Source: Spirochaetaceae bacterium | GTDB taxonomy: Bacteria; Spirochaetota; Spirochaetia; PWKH01 | Length of the DNA: 9,060 nucleotides | Direction: 5' to 3' | Assembly: GCA_003557605.1 (NCBI GenBank) | Contig: PWNW01000379.1 | Coordinates: 1-9,060 of the forward strand | Shown here: positions 1 through 7,488 of the stretch, in pieces | How the letters are laid out: the number at the start of each line of letters is the position of its first letter | Position numbering within the stretch: position 1 is the first letter of the stretch | The notes under the pieces: model-generated | The model's database searches: none | What the model saw: the letters and a program-made list of their open reading frames with translations, nothing else | Told to the model about the DNA's origin: nothing | Program-made: the position numbers and the translations under genes

Positions 1-365
1 AACTTTCTCTCATTTCCCGGAAGATGGAGACAAAAGGAAGTTACCACCTCATGGGTTCTCCCTGAAAGCATGATGAGATACTCACGGGCCTGCTCATAGG
101 TGTCAGGCTTTCCAATTATGGTGTGAGAACAGGATACTACCGTATCGGCGGTGAGCAGGGGACTGCGGACTGCGCCTGCATGCTGATGAAGAATTTGGTC
201 CATCTTTCTTTCTGCCAGTACGGCAGTATGAAGCCTTGGCTCCTCCTCGGTAATATCTTCATCTGCGTGGGACGGGAACTGAATGCAGCTGATGCCCATG
301 TCAGAAAGGATCTGAAACCTGGCAGGGGAAGCTGATGCAAGCACCAGGGGATAGGAAATATTCAT
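1..365 (-). CDS. maf: Maf-family nucleoside triphosphate pyrophosphatase, C-terminus cut by window edge
   Basis: Maf proteins are cytosolic pyrophosphatases that hydrolyse non-canonical or ordinary nucleoside triphosphates to monophosphates, in a house-cleaning role. Reading the minus strand from the ATG at 365 gives 121 codons with no stop before the edge. The N-terminus has the Maf signature LASASPAR (about residues 9-16), followed by an acidic ADED stretch. LLTADTVV and a downstream GKP supply the expected catalytic Asp and Lys, and LSGRTHEVVTSF matches the conserved SGR-H-V-T motif. The first Arg of the classical SPRR is Ala here, a variant I recall from other Maf proteins. The ADTVV form suggests the dTTP/UTP-preferring YhdE type over the YceF type, but the C-terminus needed to judge this is missing. 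A strong AAGGAGG lies 7 nt upstream at 373-379. The start codon overlaps the stop of the ABC-F gene as ATGA, so the two are probably translationally coupled. Confidence 0.93.
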   Translation of the reverse strand, partial: MNISYPLVLASASPARFQILSDMGISCIQFPSHADEDITEEEPRLHTAVLAERKMDQILHQHAGAVRSPLLTADTVVSCSHTIIGKPDTYEQAREYLIMLSGRTHEVVTSFCLHLPGNERK

Positions 366-2308
366 GGCCCTGCCTCCTTGTAAGAGGAGAGTTCGCTATG
401 CAGGGCATCCCACTGCTCTGTTAGTTCTTCCTGTTTCCGTTCAAACTGCTCTAAGCGCTGCTGGTACTGCTTCATGGCATCTCCGTTGAGGTACTGCTCA
501 GGCTGGCTCATCAGATGATGCAGCTGCTGGACTTCCTGTTCAGCAGTTTCAATATCCTCCATAATCCGCTGCTCCTCCGATTCAAGATACCTGATGCGGT
601 TTCTCTGACGCTTTTGCTCACGATGCTGAGACTGGGTTTTTCCGGCGTTTTGGCGGGACACAGAGGGCACGGCATCTTCTTTACCGTTCTCTTCCTCTTC
701 CTTGCGTATTTTCCAGAGAAAATAGTCGTAGTCTCCGTCGTAGAGCTTCGGCGGTTCATGGGAAAAATATAATATCTTTTCAGAAAGTTCCTTTATGAAT
801 GCCTGATCATGTGAAACATACACCAGTGTGCCCCGGTACTGTTTCAGCGCATCAAGGAGCACCTCTTTTGACATGAGATCAAGGTGGTTCGTCGGTTCGT
901 CAAGCACCAGCATGGTGCAGCCGTTGAGAAGCAGCTTCAACAGCTGCACCCGGGTCTTTTCTCCTCCGCTGAGGACACTGAGGGGCTTAAAGACGTCATC
1001 GCCGTGAAACAAAAATGAACCAAGGGCACCGCGGACCATAGGAGCTGCTGATTCAGGAACATTGCTGCGGACTTCATCGTAGACCGAACGGCTTCCCTGC
1101 AGAATTTGATCAATATCCTGCTGGAAATACCCGATAACTGTATCTGTGCCGGGTATTCTGAATCCGGTAAACTGCTGGTCCATTCCGGCGATGATGCGTA
1201 TCAAGGTTGTTTTTCCTGCACCGTTTCTGCCGGTTACCGCTATACGGTCACCTCGCCGGATGAACAGATCAAGATCACTGAACACCTCCAGAGTTCCGTA
1301 GGATTTTCCAAGTCCCCGTAGATGCATGACCTCATCCCCTGTTCGGGGCGGATCAGGAAACCTGACCTGCATGCGTTTGAGATAGGGAGGGATTTCAATT
1401 CTCTTCAGTTTTTCCAGATAGGTAATTCTGCTCTGCACCTGCGATGCCTTGGATGCCTTGTACCTGAAGCGTCTTATAAACTGCTCTATGCGCTCTATCT
1501 CACGCTGCTGCTGATGATACGCCTGCACCAGTTTTTCTGTTTCAAGGCGTCTCCAGGCTTCAAAATCGGAGTAGCTTCCGGTAAAACGGGAAAGCTCGCC
1601 TTGATGGAGTGACCAGATTTCATCTGCCGTATCATCAAGGAACTGACGGTCATGGGACACCAGCATTACACCGCCGGGAAAATCTTTAAGAAATCCTGCA
1701 AGCCAGATGCGTGCGTCGATATCGAGGTAGTTTGTCGGTTCATCAAGCAGCATCAAATCAGGGGAGCTCAGCAGGATCTTTGCCAGTCCGATGCGCATGT
1801 TCCAACCGCCTGAAAATTCGCTGCACTTCCTTTTGAGGTCCTGAAGGGTAAATCCGAGCCCAGTGAGAATTCGGTAGATGTGACGTTCCCGGTCATAGTA
1901 GGCGCTCTCTGAAAGCTGCTGATGCAGCAAGTCAAGTTCATTCACCAGCGATGCAGGCGGCGGAGCATCGGGACTGCAGGATGCCAGCTGATGCTCTATT
2001 TCCTCCCGACGTTTCAGCAGAGGAATGAAACGGTGAAAGGCAGTTTCTGCTTCATCATATACACTTTTTGATCCAGCAACGTAAGCAGCCTGGGGAAGAT
2101 AGGTAATTCTGCATCCCCGGGAAATCTGCAGCTGCCCGCTGTCGCTCTGCTGAAGTCCTGAGAGCACCTTCATCAGGGTGGTTTTTCCCGACCCGTTCGC
2201 ACCTGCCAAGGCAACTCGGGAAACACTGGTGAGGGTAAAACTGAGATTTTGCAGAATATCCCTGTCTCCGAAGGCAAGGGATATATCATGAACTGATACT
2301 GTATGCAT
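362..2308 (-). CDS. ABC-F family ATPase (YheS/YdiF-like translation factor)
   Basis: A soluble protein of 648 residues with two ATP-binding cassettes and no membrane segment, the ABC-F architecture. Cassette 1 has Walker A GANGSGKTT (36-44), signature FSGGW (165-169), Walker B LLLDEP (to 191) and switch His219. Cassette 2 has GRNGAGKTT (360-368), LSGGE (446-450) and LVLDEP (to 472). The linker between them (about 251-320) is charged and contains FRYKASKASQVQSR, typical of the P-site tRNA-interaction motif of the YheS/YdiF branch. A basic, Glu-rich coiled coil (about 560-645) forms the C-terminal domain. Known ABC-F proteins bind the ribosomal E site and relieve stalls; some give antibiotic resistance, but nothing here argues for resistance. 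An in-frame ATG 57 nt upstream (2365) has no ribosome-binding site and adds 19 residues unlike family N-termini. The ATG at 2308 has AAGG 7 nt before it and begins directly with the cassette, so I prefer it. It is co-transcribed with maf. Confidence 0.96.
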   Translation of the reverse strand: MHTVSVHDISLAFGDRDILQNLSFTLTSVSRVALAGANGSGKTTLMKVLSGLQQSDSGQLQISRGCRITYLPQAAYVAGSKSVYDEAETAFHRFIPLLKRREEIEHQLASCSPDAPPPASLVNELDLLHQQLSESAYYDRERHIYRILTGLGFTLQDLKRKCSEFSGGWNMRIGLAKILLSSPDLMLLDEPTNYLDIDARIWLAGFLKDFPGGVMLVSHDRQFLDDTADEIWSLHQGELSRFTGSYSDFEAWRRLETEKLVQAYHQQQREIERIEQFIRRFRYKASKASQVQSRITYLEKLKRIEIPPYLKRMQVRFPDPPRTGDEVMHLRGLGKSYGTLEVFSDLDLFIRRGDRIAVTGRNGAGKTTLIRIIAGMDQQFTGFRIPGTDTVIGYFQQDIDQILQGSRSVYDEVRSNVPESAAPMVRGALGSFLFHGDDVFKPLSVLSGGEKTRVQLLKLLLNGCTMLVLDEPTNHLDLMSKEVLLDALKQYRGTLVYVSHDQAFIKELSEKILYFSHEPPKLYDGDYDYFLWKIRKEEEENGKEDAVPSVSRQNAGKTQSQHREQKRQRNRIRYLESEEQRIMEDIETAEQEVQQLHHLMSQPEQYLNGDAMKQYQQRLEQFERKQEELTEQWDALHSELSSYKEAGP

Positions 2309-2400
2309 GCAGATACCTTGATTCAAGTTTTTCCGGTATATTATTCGGTCATTTGATGGTATCATAACTGTATTTACAACTTCAAGGAGCCGTTCAAGCT
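2309..2400. promoter_or_regulatory. Divergent intergenic region between the ABC-F gene and aroDE
   Basis: This 92-bp spacer must hold the promoters of both divergent transcripts unless they start within genes. Its AT-rich centre carries -10-like hexamers for both directions: TATTAT at 2339-2344 on plus, and AATAAT on minus (2345 down to 2340). I could not find a convincing -35 box at 16-18 bp for either, so the promoters are only tentative. AAGGAG at 2384-2389 is the aroDE ribosome-binding site, with a rather long spacing of 11 nt. TTCAAG occurs three times on plus (2322, 2381, 2393), the first as half of the palindrome at 2317-2327. No riboswitch or attenuator fold was recognised. Confidence 0.35.
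2316..2319 (-). promoter_or_regulatory. Ribosome-binding site choosing the 2308 start of the ABC-F gene
   Basis: On the minus strand this reads AAGG, 7 nt before the ATG at 2308. The alternative ATG at 2365 has no comparable purine-rich stretch, so this site supports the shorter protein. It overlaps a perfect 11-base palindrome, CTTGATTCAAG at 2317-2327, which could be a small operator or chance. Confidence 0.55.
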
Positions 2401-3855
2401 ATGCTGTGCGTAACACTGACAGGAAACACCCACGAAGAGAACAGCCGCATCATTAAGGAGCATTCCCGAAGTGCGGACCTTTTTGAGCTGCGGATCGATT
2501 ATCTTGAAGCTTCACAACTTGATAAAACCGCAGATTTCACTAAATCTGCAGGAAAACCCTTGATACTTACCTGCAGGCGTGAGAAGGATGGAGGCAAGTA
2601 CCGGAGGACAGACAGGACACGGGCCTCCCTGCTTGCCCGGCTTCTGGAGTCCGGAACCTGGAGCTATGTTGATCTGGAGGAAGACTTCAGAAGGTCTGAG
2701 CTGGAGCAGACTGCTCGGAGTCGGAGTATTGAAATCATCAGATCATTTCATGACATGGAAGGGGTTCCTGATGATTTGTTTACCCGGATGCAGAAGATTG
2801 CCAGGCGAGGAGAAATACCAAAAGCGGCGGTAACAGCCAAGGGCATGAAGGATGTGATCACCGTATTTTCTGCAGAAACCCAGCTGGCTTCTATTCCCAG
2901 AAAGGTGCTGCTTGCCATGGGTGACTGGGGCATACCGACAAGAATACTCTACAAACGCACGGGGTCGTTCATGACCTTTGCTTCACCCCCCGGTTTCAGC
3001 GCAGCACCAGGCCATCTTGATATTACCGCCATGAAGGAGCTCTACAGAAGCGATCAGGTCGACGCCAGTACTGCCGTCTATGGAGTAATCGGAAATCCGG
3101 TGATGCACAGCGCTTCACCGCGGATCCATAACCCTGCATTCCATGCCCTGGGCATACATGCTGTATACCTTCCTTTTCAAGTGGATGATGTTAGGAACTT
3201 TCTTGTTCTCGCAGACCTTCTGAAAATACAGGGGGTATCGGTTACTGTTCCCTTTAAGCAGCAGGTGCTGCCGTACCTGGGAAAAATTTCCCGGGAGGTG
3301 AAGCAGATCGGAAGCTGCAATACCGTGGTACGGGAAAGGGAGTACTGGAAAGGCATCAATACTGATTACTACGGGTTTCTGCATCCGATCATGGAAGATC
3401 TTAATGCTGAACGAATCCGAAAAGCCGCAGTCATCGGGGCAGGAGGGGCGGCACGTTCGGTGGTATGGGCCCTGCGCAATCATCAATGCCAGGTTACCAT
3501 CCTCAACAGGACCCCTGAGAAAGCCCAACGGCTGGCTCAGGAAACAGGTTCATCATGGGCAGCACTGGATGACGTCTCCGCCGTTTCAGGCAGCGATCTG
3601 ATTGTTCAGACCACCAGTGCAGGGATGCACCCGTACAGTGACATTGATCCGCTTCCGGGATATCAGTTCAGCGGCAGGGAAATTCTCTATGAGCTGGTCT
3701 ATGTTCCTGAAGTAACAAAAATCATGAAGCGTGCTGCTGAAGCAGGATGCCGCCTGATTCCCGGAAGGAACATGCTGCTGGGGCAGGGGATCATGCAGTT
3801 TGAAACTTTCACCGGTTCTGCATATCCTTTTTCGGAAGATACAGTGGTTTTCTGA
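2401..3855 (+). CDS. aroDE: Bifunctional 3-dehydroquinate dehydratase (type I) / shikimate 5-dehydrogenase
   Basis: A 484-residue fusion catalysing two consecutive steps of the shikimate pathway: 3-dehydroquinate to 3-dehydroshikimate, then NADPH-dependent reduction to shikimate. The AroD half (about 1-215) is the type I, Schiff-base class. It has ELRID (Glu29, Arg31), DLEE (Glu93), SFHD with the general-base His117, IPKAAV with the imine-forming Lys141, and Arg181. The AroE half (about 226-484) starts at YGVIGNP, then HSASP (236-240), VTVPFK with catalytic Lys286, INTD with Asp322, the Rossmann loop GAGGAA (346-351), NRT (369-371) for NADPH phosphate, and LLGQG with Gln462. Domain order and length match AroDE fusions known from chlamydiae and plants, though no plastid peptide is present. 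One oddity: the AroD lid motif usually written SAPGQ is AAPGH here (201-205). The gene starts 92 bp from the divergent ABC-F gene, and its 3' end overlaps the convergent helicase-associated gene by 47 bp. Confidence 0.96.
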   Translation: MLCVTLTGNTHEENSRIIKEHSRSADLFELRIDYLEASQLDKTADFTKSAGKPLILTCRREKDGGKYRRTDRTRASLLARLLESGTWSYVDLEEDFRRSELEQTARSRSIEIIRSFHDMEGVPDDLFTRMQKIARRGEIPKAAVTAKGMKDVITVFSAETQLASIPRKVLLAMGDWGIPTRILYKRTGSFMTFASPPGFSAAPGHLDITAMKELYRSDQVDASTAVYGVIGNPVMHSASPRIHNPAFHALGIHAVYLPFQVDDVRNFLVLADLLKIQGVSVTVPFKQQVLPYLGKISREVKQIGSCNTVVREREYWKGINTDYYGFLHPIMEDLNAERIRKAAVIGAGGAARSVVWALRNHQCQVTILNRTPEKAQRLAQETGSSWAALDDVSAVSGSDLIVQTTSAGMHPYSDIDPLPGYQFSGREILYELVYVPEVTKIMKRAAEAGCRLIPGRNMLLGQGIMQFETFTGSAYPFSEDTVVF

Positions 3856-5767
3856 TTTTCCGTACCAGCAGCAGTTTGGCAGCTGAAATTGTGAAGGGTT
3901 CCCAGTGGGGAAGGGTGCGGCCGCTGAGAATGTCCGAAGGTCCTTCCCTGAAAAGGGTATGGGGTTTCACCATCAGTGTTTCACTGGAACCCTGGACCTT
4001 CAGTTCAAGCATGTCGGAACTGTTTGTAATCGCCTGCCGAATAAGCTGCAGCTTTCCCTGGTAGTCAAATCCCCCAGCCTCGAAGATAGTGCGTTTCCGT
4101 GAAGTGTTCTTCAGCTGATCGGAAGAAAGCACTATGCGCTGCTCAATCCGGTAGGTGAGCTCTTGAATCATATCTGCATCAGAGACAGCAGGTATTTCCT
4201 GTTTCAGCAGTTCAAGGACCTTTCCGGGATCAGCAGCACGCTGCACCGGATGCACTGATTTCATGGTGATGTCAGGAATATCAGGGAAGGAGTTCAGTGC
4301 CGTACCCGGAGACCCGCTCATATGATCAACAGCGGGGACAAAGGGTATGCCGGATTCAGACAAGGTATCCCGGAGATGTGATGCCAGCCGTGCAGGGAAG
4401 AGAAACACCCCTTCAGCAGGTTCAAGATATATCATACCGGAGAGTTTGGGATGGTTTCTGATGATGCCGGCTATGCGGCTGTCGCAGCAGAGAGTGATTC
4501 CCTGGTATAGAGACAGATTCTCGTATGCTGAACCCCAGTCTTCAATAATCCGTGCTGCGGGTTTAGGAATTTCACTTCCAGTAACTGATGCAAGGGTGCT
4601 GAGGATTTCCGGTATATCCATTCCGGTGTCAAGCGCTCCGAGAATGCTTTCCCGGGTAATTCGAAAAATAAGCACCCTGTCAAATTTTTCCAGCACACAA
4701 AATCGTGAAAGGGACTGCCATGCTTCAGTATGCTCATGTCCGTCAATATGGACCCTCAAATCAGAGGAAAGGACGGTTGTGCATTTCCCAGTTGTTTCAT
4801 GATATTCTTCATAACGTGATACCAGGGGTGAGAACCGCACCAGATTGCCGGATGATTCAGTGACGCCGTACTGCCCGCATCTTTCAAGCAGTGAGGCGGC
4901 TTCATCACGCTTTATGCCTAACAGAAGCATCATCATGCCCTGGATGCGTGATACTTCAAAACTGCTAGTCCAGCAGTGAGCAAGAAGCTTTGCCATGGGA
5001 AGAGACTGCTCCTTGTGTTTAAGCACTGCACAGAAAGCAGCTGAGAGCATCATCTGCATCGGCTTCATGGATGATACTGTATTCATGATGTGCTCATGAA
5101 GGGACATTTCACCCCCTTCAGAAAAGACTGCACCGAGGGAACTGACCGCACTGCCGAGCTGAACTGCGGTCTCTGTATCATGAAACAGTGGAAACAGCTG
5201 AGAAAATTCATTCAGCCGCCGGGAACGGGGCATACCTTCGGGAGTAAACAGTTCCGAACGATGCCTGAGCAGAGAGAACCAGGAAACTACAGCTGAAGGG
5301 GTGATATGGTACTCTGCTGTCCTTCCAGGCAGGTCATCAGAGGGAGGGAACAGTGATGCTAGGGAAAACTTGTCCTCAACCAGTTCAAAAACCCCTGGAT
5401 TAATGTGATACACTGTTCTGTCAAGAGACTCAGGAATTACCGCAAGACGTTCCTCAAGATGCACAATCATTCTCTGAACTTCATGAGGTTTATAACCTGC
5501 GCAGGCAAGCACTTCACAGACCAAATCAGCTTCGGGATGCCGTGCATGGTGCAGCACCGTAAGAATATCCAGGTCCGGTCCATCAAGCAGGGAAACCTGG
5601 GAACGGACCGTTTCCGGCAGCAGGAAGAAATAGAGCAGGTCCCTGATCAGTTTCGGCTTGTGAAAGGGCGAGGGCACTTCTCCAATATAAATGCTGTACA
5701 GATACAGCAGCTGATCATCATGGAGAGAATAAAAATAATCATTCAGCATGGTCCGCTGTCTATTCAT
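3809..5767 (-). CDS. Helicase-associated protein with XPB-NTD-type domain and WYL-like C-terminus; XPB partner
   Basis: A 652-residue protein encoded directly after the XPB helicase. Residues about 330-480 (from TVLSSDLRVHID to GIPFVP) match the helicase-associated domain (Helicase_C_3, XPB/Ssl2 N-terminal type) of bacterial XPB neighbours. Key stretches are FRITRESILGALDTGMD, then IPKPAARIIEDW, which resembles the YPVPDSIHQFIDD stretch of the adjacent helicase's N-terminus. Residues about 565-645 look WYL-like: a helix QLIRQAI, a strand with LELKV, VKPHTLF, and a final LLLVRKIRK strand. The N-terminal 320 residues are mostly helical, possibly winged-helix, with no motor motifs. No Walker A or nuclease motif is seen, so it is probably a regulatory or DNA-guiding subunit. 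I chose the ATG at 5767, which has GGAG 7 nt upstream and overlaps the helicase stop by 8 nt. An open frame back to 5938 would overlap the helicase by about 180 nt. Confidence 0.88.
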   Translation of the reverse strand: MNRQRTMLNDYFYSLHDDQLLYLYSIYIGEVPSPFHKPKLIRDLLYFFLLPETVRSQVSLLDGPDLDILTVLHHARHPEADLVCEVLACAGYKPHEVQRMIVHLEERLAVIPESLDRTVYHINPGVFELVEDKFSLASLFPPSDDLPGRTAEYHITPSAVVSWFSLLRHRSELFTPEGMPRSRRLNEFSQLFPLFHDTETAVQLGSAVSSLGAVFSEGGEMSLHEHIMNTVSSMKPMQMMLSAAFCAVLKHKEQSLPMAKLLAHCWTSSFEVSRIQGMMMLLLGIKRDEAASLLERCGQYGVTESSGNLVRFSPLVSRYEEYHETTGKCTTVLSSDLRVHIDGHEHTEAWQSLSRFCVLEKFDRVLIFRITRESILGALDTGMDIPEILSTLASVTGSEIPKPAARIIEDWGSAYENLSLYQGITLCCDSRIAGIIRNHPKLSGMIYLEPAEGVFLFPARLASHLRDTLSESGIPFVPAVDHMSGSPGTALNSFPDIPDITMKSVHPVQRAADPGKVLELLKQEIPAVSDADMIQELTYRIEQRIVLSSDQLKNTSRKRTIFEAGGFDYQGKLQLIRQAITNSSDMLELKVQGSSETLMVKPHTLFREGPSDILSGRTLPHWEPFTISAAKLLLVRKIRKPLYLPKKDMQNR

Positions 5768-7436
5768 CCCATATCTCCAGCTGGTAGGTATATCCCTGCT
5801 CAGTAAGAAAGTGCTGTCGATGCGCTGCAAACTGCTCCTCTGTGGTATACCGAGTAACAAGATTATAAAAATGAGCGTTTTTTTGTTTCGGACGAAGTAT
5901 TCTGCCCAGACGCTGAGCTTCTTCCTGGCGGGATCCAAATGTTCCAGAGACCTGAACAGCTAAGGATGCATCGGGCAGGTCAATGGCAAAATTGGCCACC
6001 TTGGACACCACCAGCACCTTGATTTCACCGCTTCTGAACATTCTGTAGAGCTCCTCACGTTTAGCATTGGGAACAGAGCCGGTAATAAGCGGAGCCACAA
6101 CCGCCTGTGCTATCTTCTGCAGCTGCTTAATGTACTGCCCGATAACAAGCACCTGGTCATCAGGGTTGTTTTCCAGTATCTGAAGAAGTATATCGATTTT
6201 TCTGGGATTTTCACTGGCTATTCGAAATTTTTCCTGCTTTGATGCAACTGCATAGGAAATTTCCAAATTCTGGGGCAAAGCGACACGGATTTCCGTACAT
6301 ACCGCCTCGGCAATCCATCCTTTCTGCTCCAGCTCCTTCCACGGTATGTCGCATCGCTTCGGCCCGATTAGGCTGAATACCTCATCTTCCCGGTTGTCCT
6401 CCCTGACGAGAGTAGCTGTCATCCCTGCACGCATAGTAGCCTGAATCTCAGCGGTAATTCGGAACACCGGGGCAGGAAGCAGATGCACTTCGTCATAGAT
6501 GATCAGTCCCCAGTTGTTTGATCTGAAGATGTTAAAATGCGGGTATGGGCCCTCTTTTTCGGGTCTCCATACCAGAATCTGGTAGGTGCACACCGTTACG
6601 CTTTTCACTTCCTTCCTTGCACCGGTGTATTCACCGATGTCATCAGTGGTGAGGTTGGTTTTATCGATGAGTTCATCAATCCATTGGTGGACCGCAGCAG
6701 TATTGGTGGTGATAATTAAAGTCTGCTGCCGGAGGCGTTCCATAATTCCCATCCCGATGATGGTCTTTCCGGAACCGCAGGGCATCACAATGGTGCCGAA
6801 CCCGAGACCAGCAGAGGGATTTCCTAATCCAAGGAAGGATGTAACAGCCTCCATCTGGTAATCCCGGAGGGTAAAAGGCTTTCCCGAAAGTGCAGTTTCC
6901 CGAAGTGAGACATCAAGAAAATCACCCTGCTTCAGGGGAATTAAATCTTCCACAGGATATCCGATGTGAATCAGCTGAATCTTTACCGAACCACGATGTA
7001 CCAGCGGTACGATGAATACTCCAGGCTCTTTAGCAATGAGCATCTGCTGAAGTCCTCGGTGATGAGACAGTTCCTGAAACAGCCGTTCGCTGGAACAGTG
7101 CAGTTCAAGATACTCAGGGCTGTCTGAAGGATGAAGCTTCAGCATGCCGTAACGTAAGCAGATATCGTCGATAAACTGGTGAATCGAATCAGGTACCGGA
7201 TACTTTGACCAAGTGTCAAGGGTGTTTTTGATTGTTTGCGAACTGAAACCGAGTGCAGCGGAGTTCCAGATGGAAAGAGGGGAGAGACGATAGGTATGAA
7301 AATGCTCGGGTGATTTAATCAGTTCAGCAAAGGGAGCAACAGCGTCCCGTACTTCAGAAAACCAGGAGGAATGAACCTCTAGAAGAAGAGTTTTATCGCT
7401 CTGAACTATCAGGGGCAGGTCTCGGCTATTCTGCAT
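5760..7436 (-). CDS. xpb: XPB/ERCC3-family superfamily 2 DNA helicase
   Basis: A 558-residue DEVH-box 3'-5' helicase of the XPB/Ssl2 family, the motor that in eukaryotic TFIIH opens promoter and damaged DNA. Bacterial members are 3'-5' helicases whose cellular role is unsettled. The N-terminus (about 7-100) is the XPB N-terminal domain, with LPLIVQSDKTLLLEV and KSPEHFHTYRLSPLSIWN. A damage-recognition-type region precedes the Q-like FTLRDYQ (188-194). Helicase domain 1 has Walker A PCGSGKT (219-225), DEVH (315-318) and TAT (339-342 region). The XPB-specific RED triad is Arg345-Glu346-Asp347, and a thumb-like insertion follows. Helicase domain 2 has VSKVANFAIDLP and motif VI QEEAQRLGRILRPK (504-517). 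The ATG at 7436 matches family N-termini. A TTG at 7457 would add seven residues, and neither has a clear Shine-Dalgarno sequence. It overlaps the next gene by 8 nt. Confidence 0.96.
   Translation of the reverse strand: MQNSRDLPLIVQSDKTLLLEVHSSWFSEVRDAVAPFAELIKSPEHFHTYRLSPLSIWNSAALGFSSQTIKNTLDTWSKYPVPDSIHQFIDDICLRYGMLKLHPSDSPEYLELHCSSERLFQELSHHRGLQQMLIAKEPGVFIVPLVHRGSVKIQLIHIGYPVEDLIPLKQGDFLDVSLRETALSGKPFTLRDYQMEAVTSFLGLGNPSAGLGFGTIVMPCGSGKTIIGMGIMERLRQQTLIITTNTAAVHQWIDELIDKTNLTTDDIGEYTGARKEVKSVTVCTYQILVWRPEKEGPYPHFNIFRSNNWGLIIYDEVHLLPAPVFRITAEIQATMRAGMTATLVREDNREDEVFSLIGPKRCDIPWKELEQKGWIAEAVCTEIRVALPQNLEISYAVASKQEKFRIASENPRKIDILLQILENNPDDQVLVIGQYIKQLQKIAQAVVAPLITGSVPNAKREELYRMFRSGEIKVLVVSKVANFAIDLPDASLAVQVSGTFGSRQEEAQRLGRILRPKQKNAHFYNLVTRYTTEEQFAAHRQHFLTEQGYTYQLEIWDE
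5775..5778 (-). promoter_or_regulatory. Ribosome-binding site of the helicase-associated gene
   Basis: GGAG on the minus strand, 7 nt before the ATG at 5767 and inside the last codons of the helicase gene. It decides the start between 5767, 5749 and the implausible upstream extension to 5938. It also implies translational coupling to the helicase. Confidence 0.6.
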
Positions 7437-7445
7437 AGGAGGAAA

Positions 7446-7471
7446 GCATAACCCCAAATCTGCAGTTATGC
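7446..7471. promoter_or_regulatory. Inverted repeat in the spacer ahead of the helicase
   Basis: GCATAAC (7446-7452) and GTTATGC (7465-7471) form a perfect 7-bp inverted repeat around a 12-nt loop, in the 52-bp gap between the MIP18-like gene and the helicase start. On the minus strand its distal arm ends 9 nt before the helicase ATG. A weak promoter-like pair overlaps it: TTGCAT, 17 bp, TATGCT, the -10 being only 7 nt or so from the ATG. A second smaller repeat, AGAAT-6-ATTCT, lies at 7480-7495 over the upstream stop codon. It could be an operator, an RNA hairpin limiting helicase translation, or chance. Confidence 0.3.
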
Positions 7472-7488
7472 AACACGGCAGAATGCGG

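Noticed and set aside
1416..2112. 16-base direct repeat AGATAGGTAATTCTGC at 1416-1431 and 2097-2112
   Set aside because: Both copies lie in the ABC-F gene and encode the similar RITYL stretches of two regions; best explained by coding coincidence, not a mobile or regulatory repeat.
3115..3528. 137-codon open frame antisense to the AroE half of aroDE
   Set aside because: The opposite strand encodes conserved AroE motifs throughout; the antisense product has no recognisable domain and no ribosome-binding site I could see.
3820..3900. Possible bidirectional terminator near the convergent gene ends
   Set aside because: Only 4-bp stems around CAGC/GCTG were found, with no adjoining T-run on either strand.
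4347..4802. 151-codon open frame on plus, antisense to the helicase-associated gene
   Set aside because: Low-complexity Ser/Arg-rich translation typical of a reverse-complement shadow; the minus-strand frame carries the conserved domain.
5405..5806. 133-codon open frame on plus
   Set aside because: Antisense to the N-terminal part of the helicase-associated gene and to the helicase stop; no motif seen.
5768..5938. Upstream in-frame extension of the helicase-associated gene with a hydrophobic stretch (LIFIILLLG) resembling a signal anchor
   Set aside because: It lies fully inside the helicase coding region in another frame. The ATG at 5767 has a ribosome-binding site and fits operon spacing, so the apparent anchor is a shadow.
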